A stretch of DNA of 64,000 nt. Origin: an uncultured Bacteroidales bacterium (GTDB lineage Bacteria; Bacteroidota; Bacteroidia; Bacteroidales; UBA932). Positions 44,242 through 52,609 of this stretch are shown here, piece after piece. A model generated the notes under the pieces. The model did not search any database. It saw only the letters and a list, made by a program, of their open reading frames with translations, and was not told the DNA's origin. Position 1 is the stretch's first letter; each line of letters starts with the position of its first letter. A program made the position numbers and the translations under genes. Location of the stretch: contig UQMB01000004.1 of assembly GCA_900541925.1 (NCBI GenBank), positions 124,001-188,000 on the forward strand. The letters run 5' to 3'.

Positions 44242-45237
44242 ATGGCAATTACAGCAGCAGACGTAATGAAATTACGTAAAATGACTTCTGCGGGAATGAT
44301 GGACTGCAAGAAGGCTCTTGAAGAAGCCGCAGGCGACTTCAACAAGGCCATCGACATCATCCGTGAGAAGGGAAAGCTTGTGGCCGCCAAGAGGGCTGAC
44401 CGCGAGACTTCCGAGGGTGCGGTAAAGGCGCGCGTGTCCGGGGACAAGGGCATCCTTGTATGCCTTGGCTGCGAGACTGACTTCGTGAGCCGCAATTCGG
44501 ATTTCCAGAATCTCGCTGAGGCTATCGCTGACGTGGCCATCGCACAGTGCCCTGCCGACCTTGAGGCTCTCAAAGCCTGCAAGATGGCTGACGGTTACAC
44601 TGTTCAGGAGGCCGTTGAGGCTCAGACCGGCAAGACCGGCGAGAAGCACGTCCTCGCTTACTATGCCCTCGTAGAGGCTCCTTTCGTGGCTCAGTATATC
44701 CACAAGATCAACGGCAAGCTTGGTGCTCTTGTAGGATTCAACAAGCCGCTTCCGGAGGAACTCGCCAAGGGTGTGGTCATGCAGGTCGCTTCCATGAACC
44801 CTGTAGCCATCTCAGCTGAGGACTGCCCTAAAGAGGTGCTCGACAACGAGTATCAGGTGGCTGTCCAGAAGACCAAGGAGGAGCAGGTTCAGAAGGCTAT
44901 AGAGGCCGCCCTCAAGAAGGCCGGTATCAATCCTGCCCATGTGGACAGCGAGGAGCATATCGAGTCCAATACCTCCAAGGGCTGGCTTACTCCTGAGCAG
45001 GCTGCCAAGGCCCGCGAGATTATCAAGACAGTGGGCGAGCAGAAAGCTGCCAACCTCCCTGAGCAGATGATCGAGAACATCGCCAAGGGCCGTGTGCAGA
45101 AGTTCCTCAAGGAGCAGACCCTTCTTGAGCAGGAGTATCAGATGAGTGATGACAAGATTTCCGTGAAGGACGCTCTCGCAGCTGCCGACAAGGACATCAA
45201 GGTTCTCTCATTCAAGCGCTTCTCTCTGAACGACTAA
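44242..45237 (+). CDS. tsf: Elongation factor Ts
   Basis: A 331-residue nucleotide-exchange factor for EF-Tu. The N-terminal UBA-like domain (MKLRKMTSAGMMDCKKALEEAAGDFNKAIDIIREKG) and the core EF-Ts domain (LVCLGCETDFVSRNSDF) are clear. It is at the long end of the family's length, as usual for this phylum. It ends the operon, and a terminator follows. Confidence 0.97.
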   Translation: MAITAADVMKLRKMTSAGMMDCKKALEEAAGDFNKAIDIIREKGKLVAAKRADRETSEGAVKARVSGDKGILVCLGCETDFVSRNSDFQNLAEAIADVAIAQCPADLEALKACKMADGYTVQEAVEAQTGKTGEKHVLAYYALVEAPFVAQYIHKINGKLGALVGFNKPLPEELAKGVVMQVASMNPVAISAEDCPKEVLDNEYQVAVQKTKEEQVQKAIEAALKKAGINPAHVDSEEHIESNTSKGWLTPEQAAKAREIIKTVGEQKAANLPEQMIENIAKGRVQKFLKEQTLLEQEYQMSDDKISVKDALAAADKDIKVLSFKRFSLND

Positions 45238-45256
45238 TATTTTAGAATGTTTTTAT

Positions 45257-45287
45257 GGGACGACCGGGTTTTCCGGCCGCCCTTTTT
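45257..45287 (+). terminator. Terminator of the ribosomal-protein operon
   Basis: GGG-A-CG-A-CCGG, loop GTTTT, CCGG-C-CG-CCC, followed by five T (45283-45287), 20 bp after the tsf stop. The stem has one mismatch and one bulge. Confidence 0.75.
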
Positions 45288-45325
45288 GATTTAGTAAGTT
45301 TTTGACGATTACTTATATGTTCGTA

Positions 45326-45838
45326 ATGAAGAAATTTATTTTGACCGCCTGTCTGGCAGCAGTTTGTGTTGTGGCCGGCGCCCAGGCCAACGAGGCCTAC
45401 GAGAGGGGATACAAGGGTAGCCTCGAATTAGAGAACATGATTCTTGTCAACAAGGCGCCGGACAACATGTCCGGGATTGCGCTTGTCACCTCTCACGGAT
45501 ATTGCTACGGCAACGGGATATATCTTGGCGGAGGTCTCGCACTCTCTACCGAGCTTCGCTACAGGAATTTCGACCGGGCCATGATATTTGCGGAAGGCAA
45601 ATACAATCTCAAATACGCCACGGTGAGCCCTTATGTCAGGCTGCGCACCGGTCTGGAGTTCGACGCATGGGACACCGAAAAGGTCGGGGTGTACTTCTCT
45701 CCGGCGATAGGAGTGGATTTCTCACGTTTCACGATGAGCCTTTCGTATCGCCTGTCCAGCTCCCAGTGGAAGGTGCCTGAAGGCCTTGCCATAAACAGGG
45801 AGAACTGGCTCACCTGCTCATTCGGAATATATTTCTAG
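45326..45838 (+). CDS. Small exported beta-barrel-like protein
   Basis: A 170-residue protein with a signal peptide (MKKFILTACLAAVCVVAGAQ). Alternating hydrophobic and polar stretches (GYCYGNGIYLGGGLALSTELRYRNF, SPYVRLRTGLEFDAW, FTMSLSYRLSSSQW) and a final aromatic residue (SFGIYF) suit an eight-stranded outer-membrane beta-barrel. No specific family is recognised. The start at 45326 is chosen for the signal peptide. Confidence 0.7.
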   Translation: MKKFILTACLAAVCVVAGAQANEAYERGYKGSLELENMILVNKAPDNMSGIALVTSHGYCYGNGIYLGGGLALSTELRYRNFDRAMIFAEGKYNLKYATVSPYVRLRTGLEFDAWDTEKVGVYFSPAIGVDFSRFTMSLSYRLSSSQWKVPEGLAINRENWLTCSFGIYF

Positions 45839-45845
45839 GCGTCTG

Positions 45846-46322
45846 CTAACGTTTCAGGAGCACGACTGCCCACACTTCACAGCCTTCGCCTCGGCCCACA
45901 AAGCCGAGGCGTTCTGTCGTTGTGGCCTTGACGCTGACATCGGAGGGCTTCACCCCCATTATCCTGGCCAGTTCGTCCCGCATCTGGGGGATGTATGGAG
46001 CCAGTTTGGGTGCTTGGAGGGCTATGGTGATGTCGGCGTTGCCTACTGTCCATCCGTCCTTGCCGACCAGCTCCACCACGCGTTCAAGCAGGAGGCGGCT
46101 GTCTATCCCGGCGAACTCGGCGGACGAGTCCGGGAAGTGCTTTCCGATATCTCCCAGTGCCAGCGCCCCGAGTATGGCGTCGCACAACGCGTGGATCGCC
46201 GCGTCTCCGTCAGAGTGGGCCACGAAACCGAAGTCTGACCTTACCTCGACCCCGCCCAGGCGCATCGGCAGGCCTGACGCGAGCGCATGCACATCGTACC
46301 CTTGTCCAATTCTTATATCCAT
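45846..46322 (-). CDS. ispF: 2-C-methyl-D-erythritol 2,4-cyclodiphosphate synthase
   Basis: A 158-residue MEP-pathway enzyme that cyclises CDP-ME 2-phosphate to MEcPP. Zinc ligands D10 and H12 lie in GQGYDVHAL and H44 in DAAIHALCDAI, with AHSDGD at 35-40. The minus-strand box TATTTTTG (46328-46335) ends 5 nt before the ATG, so the mRNA may be leaderless. Confidence 0.96.
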   Translation of the reverse strand: MDIRIGQGYDVHALASGLPMRLGGVEVRSDFGFVAHSDGDAAIHALCDAILGALALGDIGKHFPDSSAEFAGIDSRLLLERVVELVGKDGWTVGNADITIALQAPKLAPYIPQMRDELARIMGVKPSDVSVKATTTERLGFVGRGEGCEVWAVVLLKR

Positions 46323-46327
46323 ATAGG

Positions 46328-46335
46328 CAAAAATA
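46328..46335 (-). promoter_or_regulatory. -7 box of ispF, close to the start codon
   Basis: TATTTTTG on the minus strand, 5 nt from the ATG. It is divergent from the box at 46369-46376. Confidence 0.5.
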
Positions 46336-46368
46336 GGAACTGTTTCGGAGAAATCCGAAACAATTTCT

Positions 46369-46376
46369 TAATTTTG
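46369..46376 (+). promoter_or_regulatory. -7 box of the small membrane protein/mutL operon
   Basis: TAATTTTG ends 6 nt before the ATG at 46383. Confidence 0.5.
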
Positions 46377-46382
46377 TGGATT

Positions 46383-46685
46383 ATGGGATTATTCAATTTT
46401 TTCGGTGAAAACGAGCATAGGGTCTTCAACTATCGCCCGATCTACTACAACCGCGAAGAAGAGGAGCGCAAGCGCAAATTCGGGGCGGTGGACGGGACGC
46501 TCGACAAGGATAAGAAAGAAGGCGCCTATGTACCGGGCTCATACATAAAAGGTTCGCTGCGCGACGGACACTACCAGCGCACGCGCGCCCATATGAAGCG
46601 TACGCAGACCATCATCGGCATCGTCACGATGATTCTGATTTGCGCGGTGCTCTTCTTCATCGCCAAGTTCTACTCGCTTCTGTAA
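46383..46685 (+). CDS. Small membrane protein of unknown function upstream of mutL
   Basis: A 100-residue protein. A polar and basic part with YNREEEERKRKFG lies at about 19-31, and one C-terminal membrane helix at about 75-97 (TIIGIVTMILICAVLFFIAKFYSLL). It looks like a tail-anchored protein. The stop TAA overlaps the mutL ATG by 1 bp, so the two are translationally coupled. The start at 46383 is chosen because the longer frame from 46287 crosses both divergent promoters. Confidence 0.8.
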   Translation: MGLFNFFGENEHRVFNYRPIYYNREEEERKRKFGAVDGTLDKDKKEGAYVPGSYIKGSLRDGHYQRTRAHMKRTQTIIGIVTMILICAVLFFIAKFYSLL

Positions 46686-48496
46686 TGGGCAGGCTCAAGG
46701 TCCTCCCGGCGCAGATCGCCAACATGATCGCCGCCGGAGAAGTTGTGCAGCGTCCGTCTTCCGTCGTCAAGGAACTGATGGAAAACGCTGTGGACGCCGG
46801 TGCCGGACAGGTGTCGGTCGTCGTGACCGATGCGGGCCGGACACTGATCCAGGTCATCGACAACGGCTGCGGGATGAGTCCCGCTGATGCGGTGCTCTGC
46901 TTTGAGCGCCATGCCACCTCCAAGATAGCCTCAGCCGAAGATCTCAATGACATAGAGACTTATGGCTTCCGCGGGGAAGCCCTTGCCAGCATAGCCGCCG
47001 TGGCGGAGGTGACTCTCCGGACACGCCGGGAGGGCGATGAGACGGCCACTGAGGTCCGTGTCGGGCAGAACGGGGAGGTGTCCACATCTTCGGTCTCCGC
47101 TCCTGTCGGCTCCAACTTCGCCGTCCGCAACCTTTTCTACAACACACCGGCGCGCCGCAAGTTCCTGAAGTCGGACAGCGTCGAGCTCAAGCATATCATA
47201 GAAGAATTCACCCGCGTCGCGATCACCAGGCCCGAGAAGAGTTTCTCTCTCAAATCCAACGGCAGGGACATATTTGTGCTCAAGGAGGCCAAATCTCTGA
47301 AATTCAGGATTCTTGATCTTCTTGGCAGCAATGTGGTCGGGGATGTTCTGGATATCAGCGCCCAGACATCCATCCTCAAACTAAGCGGATTCGTGGGTCG
47401 GCCGGACAGTGCCAGGAAGACTCTGGGCAACCAGTTCTTCTTCGTCAACGGCCGTTATTTCCGCAGCGCATATCTCCACAAGGCGGTGATGAAAGCCTAC
47501 GAGGACATGATTCCGGAGGGGGTGACACCATCCTACTTCATTTTCCTTGAGGTGGACCCGCATGGCATAGATGTCAACATCCATCCGACCAAGACTGAGG
47601 TGAAGTTTGAGGATGACTCGTTGATTTTCCAGGTGATTTACGCCTGTGTCAAGGAGACCCTCGGACGCAACAGTTTCGGGGCCGGCATCAACTTCGACAC
47701 CGAAGGCGCGATAGAGCTCCCGCAGCTCGGGCGCAGCTTTGAGCAGTACAGGGAGGTGGCACCTCCCCAAACCCAGATCGATCCCACATTCGACCCGTTC
47801 AGCCCGGTGCCTGACGGCAGTTTCGAGGACCATCCCGCGGGTACGACGCCTTCTTTCGGAGGCGGATACGGCTCTTATGTGGACAGGCGCGAAGATTACG
47901 GCCAGCTTTTCGAGGCCCGTACGGCGCCCGCATCGCGTGTGCTTATCATCCAGGGGAAATATATACTCACCCCGGTGTCTTCCGGTGTGATGGTGGTGAA
48001 TGTGTCGAGGGCGAGGGAGAGGATATTCTACGACAGGGCGCTCAAGGCCTTGAACGGCAGCGGCTCCCATGTCACCCAGACGGCCCTCTTCCCGGTGGAG
48101 GTGCAGGTCGGAGCCGCGCAGCAGCAGCTTTTCGCGGGGCACGCGGAGACACTGGCCGCGCTCGGGTTTGACATCACCCCTTTCGGCTCGGACAGCGTGG
48201 TCGTGGGCGGCGTCCCGGAGGGCTACAGCTGTGAGGCCGGGAAGGTCCAGCAGACTGTCACAGACCTCATGGGCATTTTGTCAGAGGATGGCACGGCTCT
48301 CCCTGAGATGGCGCGACAGCGTACTGCAGAGCGACTTGCGACCTCAGGAGCTTCCAACTCCGCACCGCTTGACTCGGTGCTGGAGGCTCAGAGCCTGATT
48401 GACACGCTTTTTGCAAGTGAGAACGCGGAATTGACCTCGAACGGACGCCGCATAGTGAATATCGTCAAGATCGGGGACATCGATAAACTTTTTTAA
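46685..48496 (+). CDS. mutL: DNA mismatch repair protein MutL
   Basis: A 603-residue GHKL-type ATPase that links MutS recognition to excision. N-terminal motifs are ANMIAAGEVVQRPSSVVKELMENAVDAGA, DNGCGM and FRGEALASIA. The C-terminal dimerisation domain has VVNVSRARERIFYDRAL where endonuclease-type MutL proteins carry DQHAAHERI, so the metal-binding endonuclease motif looks degenerate. The start at 46685 overlaps the stop of the small membrane gene. Confidence 0.95.
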   Translation: MGRLKVLPAQIANMIAAGEVVQRPSSVVKELMENAVDAGAGQVSVVVTDAGRTLIQVIDNGCGMSPADAVLCFERHATSKIASAEDLNDIETYGFRGEALASIAAVAEVTLRTRREGDETATEVRVGQNGEVSTSSVSAPVGSNFAVRNLFYNTPARRKFLKSDSVELKHIIEEFTRVAITRPEKSFSLKSNGRDIFVLKEAKSLKFRILDLLGSNVVGDVLDISAQTSILKLSGFVGRPDSARKTLGNQFFFVNGRYFRSAYLHKAVMKAYEDMIPEGVTPSYFIFLEVDPHGIDVNIHPTKTEVKFEDDSLIFQVIYACVKETLGRNSFGAGINFDTEGAIELPQLGRSFEQYREVAPPQTQIDPTFDPFSPVPDGSFEDHPAGTTPSFGGGYGSYVDRREDYGQLFEARTAPASRVLIIQGKYILTPVSSGVMVVNVSRARERIFYDRALKALNGSGSHVTQTALFPVEVQVGAAQQQLFAGHAETLAALGFDITPFGSDSVVVGGVPEGYSCEAGKVQQTVTDLMGILSEDGTALPEMARQRTAERLATSGASNSAPLDSVLEAQSLIDTLFASENAELTSNGRRIVNIVKIGDIDKLF

Positions 48497-48499
48497 AAG

Positions 48500-49210
48500 A
48501 TGGCTTTTTACTACGGAAACAGCAGCGGACGCGGAGGGTTCATGTCCAATGTGCCTACTGTTACAAAGAACCTTATAATCATCAACTGCCTTGTCTTCCT
48601 GGCCTGTATGGTCAACAAGGAGTACATGATCGAGACATTCGCATTGTTCTACCCGACGTCGCGGTATTTCCATGGATGGCAGATCATTTCCCACATGTTC
48701 ATGCACGGGGGATTCTGGCACATCTTCTTCAACATGTACACCCTGCTCATCTTCGGCAGCGTAGTGGAGAACATATTGGGGCAGAAGAAGTTCATATTCT
48801 TCTACTTCGTCTGCGGGCTCGGGGCTGTGGCCCTTCATCTCGGGGTCGAATACCTCCAGATGCAGTCTTTCCTGTCAGCTGCCGCCGCGGGCAGCCCTGC
48901 CGCCATACAGCATATCGCCGAAATCAAATTGACCCCGACAGTCGGGGCGTCAGGCGCCATATATGGTGTGCTCATCGGATATGCAATGCTTTTCCCTGAG
49001 TCCAGGATGACGCTGCTCTTCCCTCCTGTCACGCTCAGCGCCAAGTGGATGGTGGTGGTGTTCGCCGCCATCGAGCTTCTCACCGGAGTCACCGGCACAG
49101 TTGCCGGCGTGGCCCATTTCGCCCACCTGGGCGGCATGCTCTTCGGTTATCTCATGGTATTGGGATGGAGGAGGAAAGGCATACTCTTCGAAAAAGACAG
49201 ACTTCTGTAA
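48500..49210 (+). CDS. Rhomboid-family intramembrane serine protease
   Basis: A 236-residue polytopic protein with about six helices. The catalytic serine is S151 in TVGASGAIYG and the catalytic histidine is H209 in HFAHLGGMLFG. The membrane motif HGGFWHIFFNMYTL is also typical. Rhomboids cleave substrates within the membrane, and the substrate is unknown. It lies 3 bp after mutL and its stop overlaps the tsaC-like start. Confidence 0.92.
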   Translation: MAFYYGNSSGRGGFMSNVPTVTKNLIIINCLVFLACMVNKEYMIETFALFYPTSRYFHGWQIISHMFMHGGFWHIFFNMYTLLIFGSVVENILGQKKFIFFYFVCGLGAVALHLGVEYLQMQSFLSAAAAGSPAAIQHIAEIKLTPTVGASGAIYGVLIGYAMLFPESRMTLLFPPVTLSAKWMVVVFAAIELLTGVTGTVAGVAHFAHLGGMLFGYLMVLGWRRKGILFEKDRLL

Positions 49211-49812
49211 TGGATACGAAAACCGTTATTAACGAGGCCGTTGAGGTCCTCCGGAAGGGCGGAGTCATACTCTACCCGACCGATACCATCTGGGGCATAG
49301 GCTGTGATGCATGCAACGAGGAGGCCGTCGAGAAGGTCTTCAAGATAAAGAGGCGTTCCGGCGCGAAGTCTCTTGTGCTTCTCGCTTCAGACCTGGACAT
49401 GGTCGCGAAATATGTCAAGGAGATTCCTTCTATTGCCATTGACCTCGTGGAGGTCAACGACGCCCCGATGACCATCATCTATCCGGAAGGCCAGTATCTG
49501 GCTCCGAACACTGTGGCGGAGGACGGCTCCGTGGGCATCCGGATCCCGTATGTGGAGGAAGGCCAGACTGCGGAGAACAGCGGGGCCGCATTCTGCCGGG
49601 AGCTGGTGCGCCGTCTGCGCCGTCCGCTTGTGAGCACTTCGGCTAACATCTCCGGAGAGCCGTCTCCGGCGTCATTCGCGGAGATTTCGGAGGAGATTCG
49701 CTCGGCCGTCGATTATGTGGTGCCCAAGTGCTACGACAGGGCGTCCGCCGGCAAAGCCTCGCAGATCATCAAGCTGGGCCTCGGCGGCGAAGTGGAGATA
49801 ATCCGGGGCTGA
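49210..49812 (+). CDS. Sua5/YciO/YrdC family protein (TsaC-like)
   Basis: A 200-residue protein of the family that makes threonylcarbamoyl-AMP for the t6A37 modification of tRNA. GGVILYPTDTIWGIGCDA, FKIKRRS, SLVLLASD and RPLVSTSANISGEPSPASF match the family. It could be either the TsaC-type enzyme or a YciO-type paralogue. The start at 49210 overlaps the rhomboid stop (TAATG). Confidence 0.9.
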   Translation: MDTKTVINEAVEVLRKGGVILYPTDTIWGIGCDACNEEAVEKVFKIKRRSGAKSLVLLASDLDMVAKYVKEIPSIAIDLVEVNDAPMTIIYPEGQYLAPNTVAEDGSVGIRIPYVEEGQTAENSGAAFCRELVRRLRRPLVSTSANISGEPSPASFAEISEEIRSAVDYVVPKCYDRASAGKASQIIKLGLGGEVEIIRG

Positions 49813-49856
49813 CGGTTTCCATCAGGCGCAGGGCCGCGGAGCAGACTGAACTCGTT

Positions 49857-50111
49857 AATTGTACAAAGATGTTAAATTTACGATCCGAAGTTGAGGGTGA
49901 CGCTTTCTCCGACCAAAGCCGGGTTTTGGCGGTGAAAATGAACGCTACAATGGAAATCGTACGGCAGAGCGGTGGTTTCCTGTACGAAAGGGGCGAATCA
50001 AGGGCTTCGGTACCGCAGATAGGGGGGGTGCCGTACCAAACGGTTCAAGTCGATGGGCCGGTACGGCGGAGAGTGGGTTTCCCGAACAAAATTGGCAACC
50101 AAAGCGGGAGG
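49857..50111. repeat. 51-bp minisatellite in a convergent intergenic region
   Basis: Units beginning with GTAC[CG]GC[AG]GA at 49959, 50010 and 50061 are exactly 51 bp apart and share a GGTTTCC/GGTGCC core followed by GTAC-AAA or GAACAAA. A more diverged unit precedes at about 49908 and a possible one at 49857. One forward frame reads through as 17-residue degenerate repeats (VRQSGGF, VPQIGGV, VRRRVGF) with no start or signal of its own, so it is not called as a gene. It fills most of the 335-bp gap between the tsaC-like and rsmE genes. Confidence 0.7.
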
Positions 50112-50147
50112 CGGTGGCGGGTCTTCCGGGACGGGCGGAGGCACAAT

Positions 50148-50876
50148 CTAAAGAAACTCCAGATATACGGCAGCGGTGGCAGTGAGGGCGGCGGTCTCCG
50201 TCCTGAGGCGGCTGTCTCCCAGATGCACGGGAACCCAGCCGTTATTTAGCGCCAGCGCCACCTCTTCCGGGGAGAAGTCCCCTTCCGGACCTATCAGGAC
50301 ATGGACTTCGCGGCATCCTTCGCGCCTGGAGCGCAGGGCGTCTCTGACAGACAGGCGTTTATCCCTCTCAAGAGTCTCGTCGCAGTACGCGATCATCTTC
50401 AGTGCCCCGTCGGGCACGGAGCCTATGATGTCCCTGATAGTCTGCAGCGGCAGAATTCTGGGGACCCGGCCTTTGAGAGACTGCTTGGCCGCAGACAGGG
50501 CGATCCTCTCGAGGCGTTCCGGCTTGATTGTCTTGCGCTCCGAGTGGTCTCCGAGGACCGGGGCCACGGCGGCGACCCCTATCTCCGTGGCTTTCTCCAC
50601 GAACCACTCGTACCTGTCTATGTTTTTGGTGGGGCAGACAGCCATCGTAAGTTCGTATGGCAGGGCCCCGAATTCCGGGACGGTCTCGATTATCTCGGCT
50701 TCGGCGGCGTTGGCGTCAGCTGCGGTCAGCCGGCAGCGGTAGAGGCTGCCTTCCCCGTCAATTACCGAAATCGCGTCTCCGCTGCGGTGCCGCAGCACCC
50801 GGACGCAATGTGCGGACTCGTCGCGGTCCAGGCGGACGGTGCCGCAGGAGATGTCCTTGGAGTAGAAAAGTTCCAT
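50148..50876 (-). CDS. rsmE: 16S rRNA (uracil-1498-N3)-methyltransferase
   Basis: A 242-residue SPOUT-family methyltransferase. The N-terminal PUA-like part has SAHCVRVLRHRSGDAISVIDG, and the knotted SAM-binding end has HVLIGPEGDFSPEEVALALNNGWVPVHLGDSRLRTETAAL. It lies 1 bp after radA on the same strand. Confidence 0.95.
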   Translation of the reverse strand: MELFYSKDISCGTVRLDRDESAHCVRVLRHRSGDAISVIDGEGSLYRCRLTAADANAAEAEIIETVPEFGALPYELTMAVCPTKNIDRYEWFVEKATEIGVAAVAPVLGDHSERKTIKPERLERIALSAAKQSLKGRVPRILPLQTIRDIIGSVPDGALKMIAYCDETLERDKRLSVRDALRSRREGCREVHVLIGPEGDFSPEEVALALNNGWVPVHLGDSRLRTETAALTATAAVYLEFL

Positions 50877-50877
50877 A

Positions 50878-52245
50878 TTATTGCTTGAACAGGGCTTTTA
50901 CCAGCGCCGGCACGTCGGCCACCTTGATGATCTTTATGCTCGACGGGGCGTTCTCCACGCTTGAGTAGGAGGAGAGGAAAACCTTGCTGAAACCGAGTCT
51001 TGCCGCTTCGGCGACCCGCCTGTCGCATTGCGACACCGGGCGGATCTCTCCGCTCAGGCCGACCTCGCCGGCGAAGCACACGTCTGACGGGACGGCGAAA
51101 TCGAAGTTGGATGAGAGCACGGCGGCGATCACGGCGAGGTCGCAGGCCGGGTCGCTGACCCTCAGCCCTCCTGCCATGTTGAGGAAAACATCCTTGGCGC
51201 TCAGGCGGAACCCCGCCCTCTTCTCAAGCACCGCGAGCAGCATGTTGAGACGCCTCGTGTCGAAGCCGGTGGCGGAGCGCTGCGCAGTGCCGTAGACGGC
51301 AGAGCTCACAAGGGCTTGGACCTCAAACAGAAGTGGCCTGGTGCCGTCAAGCGTTGCGGCGATGGCCGTGCCGCTCAGCCCCTGCTCATGCATCGGGATG
51401 AGCAGTTCGGAGGGGTTGCTGACTTCTCTCAGCCCCGTCCCCGTCATCTCGAACACCGCCAGCTCCGAGGTTGATCCGAAACGGTTCTTGATGCTTCTCA
51501 GGACGCGGTACGAGCCGCGGTTGTCCCCCTCGAACTGGAAGACCACGTCGACGATGTGCTCAAGGATTTTCGGTCCGGCGATGTAGCCGTCCTTGGTGAT
51601 GTGCCCGATCAGGATCACGGGCACCCCGCTGTCTTTGGCGAAGCGCAGCAGGGCGGCTGCGACTTCCTTTATCTGGCTGACCGAGCCCGGGGTGGACTCC
51701 ACCGAGTCGGTGAACATGGTCTGTACGGAGTCCACAATCATGAGATCGGGGCGTATCCTGTCCGCCTCGGCTATAACGTCCTCGATCCGCGTCTCGCAGA
51801 ATATCAGGCAGTCCGCGTCTTCTCCGCCGAGCCGCTCCGCCCTCATCTTCACTTGCTTCGCGCTCTCTTCTCCTGTCACATAGAGGGTTTTCAGGCCCTT
51901 GCAGTGCAGGGGGATCTGCAGGCTGAGCGTGGATTTGCCTATGCCCGGCTCTCCACCTATCAGGACAAGCGACCCCGGCACGATGCCCCCTCCGAGCAGC
52001 CTGTCCACTTCCGTCATCCCGAGCGAGAGCCGGGCTTCTTCGGAATAATCTATCTCCTTGAGGCTCTGTGGCTTCCTGTCTGTGTTCGCCTGGCCTCTCA
52101 CGGCTGACGGGGATGCTGCCTTGCGGGTCTCCTGCGGCGCCTCCACCATTGTGTTCCACTCTCCGCACGCCGGGCAGCGCCCCATCCACTTGGGGCTTTC
52201 ATTGCCGCAGGCCGTGCAATACCATACTGTCTTCGTCTTAGCCAT
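50878..52245 (-). CDS. radA: DNA repair protein RadA
   Basis: A 455-residue RecA-like ATPase and helicase that promotes branch migration during recombination. A zinc finger lies at the N-terminus (CTACGNESPKWMGRCPACG). Walker A is GGEPGIGKST, the KNRFG motif is SIKNRFGSTSE, and the C-terminal domain resembles Lon. The box TATATTTG on the minus strand (52253-52260) ends 7 nt before the ATG. Confidence 0.97.
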   Translation of the reverse strand: MAKTKTVWYCTACGNESPKWMGRCPACGEWNTMVEAPQETRKAASPSAVRGQANTDRKPQSLKEIDYSEEARLSLGMTEVDRLLGGGIVPGSLVLIGGEPGIGKSTLSLQIPLHCKGLKTLYVTGEESAKQVKMRAERLGGEDADCLIFCETRIEDVIAEADRIRPDLMIVDSVQTMFTDSVESTPGSVSQIKEVAAALLRFAKDSGVPVILIGHITKDGYIAGPKILEHIVDVVFQFEGDNRGSYRVLRSIKNRFGSTSELAVFEMTGTGLREVSNPSELLIPMHEQGLSGTAIAATLDGTRPLLFEVQALVSSAVYGTAQRSATGFDTRRLNMLLAVLEKRAGFRLSAKDVFLNMAGGLRVSDPACDLAVIAAVLSSNFDFAVPSDVCFAGEVGLSGEIRPVSQCDRRVAEAARLGFSKVFLSSYSSVENAPSSIKIIKVADVPALVKALFKQ

Positions 52246-52290
52246 TTGGGTACAAATATATCAATGTTCCAGAATTTCAAAAAAATAATT

Positions 52291-52320
52291 TTGCATTTAA
52301 GCAAAACTGTTGTACATTTG
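52291..52320 (+). promoter_or_regulatory. Promoter of the tRNA-Gln/tRNA-Met unit
   Basis: TTG (52291-52293), a 19-nt spacer and TACATTTG (52313-52320) match the -33/-7 layout, 38 nt before tRNA-Gln. Confidence 0.75.
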
Positions 52321-52358
52321 CAGTCCCAAAACCGCTTTGCGTGTTCTGGGCCAATCAT

Positions 52359-52429
52359 TGAGATATGGTGTAATGGTAGCACTACAGATTCTGGCTCTGT
52401 CAGTGAGGGTTCGAATCCTTCTATCTCAA
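52359..52429 (+). tRNA. tRNA-Gln (anticodon CTG)
   Basis: A 71-nt tRNA. Acceptor TGAGATA pairs perfectly with TATCTCA, discriminator A follows, the anticodon loop is TTCTGGC and the T loop is TTCGAAT. CCA is not encoded. It begins a two-tRNA unit. Confidence 0.95.
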
Positions 52430-52450
52430 CTGCCCCTTCGGGGGTTATGA

Positions 52451-52524
52451 GGCGGGGTAGCTCAGCTGGTTAGAGCGTCGGATTCATAATCCGGAGGTCG
52501 TGGGATCATGCCCCACTCCCGCTA
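52451..52524 (+). tRNA. tRNA-Met (anticodon CAT), with an unusual T loop
   Basis: A 74-nt tRNA. Acceptor GGCGGGG pairs with TCCCGCT (G-U at both ends), with discriminator A. The anticodon loop TTCATAA gives CAT. The T stem is GTGGG/CCCAC, but the T loop reads ATCATGC instead of the usual TTCRANY, so positions 54 and 58 are exchanged. It is most likely elongator tRNA-Met. An isoleucine tRNA with lysidine cannot be fully excluded. Confidence 0.85.
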
Positions 52525-52549
52525 CGCCGCTTTCTGAAGAAAGTCAGAG

Positions 52550-52582
52550 TCCCCGGGGCCGAACAAGCCTCGGGATTTTTTG
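52550..52582 (+). terminator. Terminator of the tRNA unit
   Basis: TCCC-(C)-GGGGC, 7-nt loop, GCCTCGGGA, then six T (52576-52581). It has one bulged base and one G-U pair. The radical SAM gene begins 28 bp later, so that gene may depend on read-through or on an unseen promoter. Confidence 0.75.
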
Positions 52583-52609
52583 TTAAGTAAGCGGAAAAAA
52601 ATAAGGCCA

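Noticed and set aside
49728..50249. A 173-codon frame over the 51-bp repeats as a gene
   Set aside because: It begins inside the tsaC-like gene in another frame, runs into the antisense of rsmE and has no start signal of its own.
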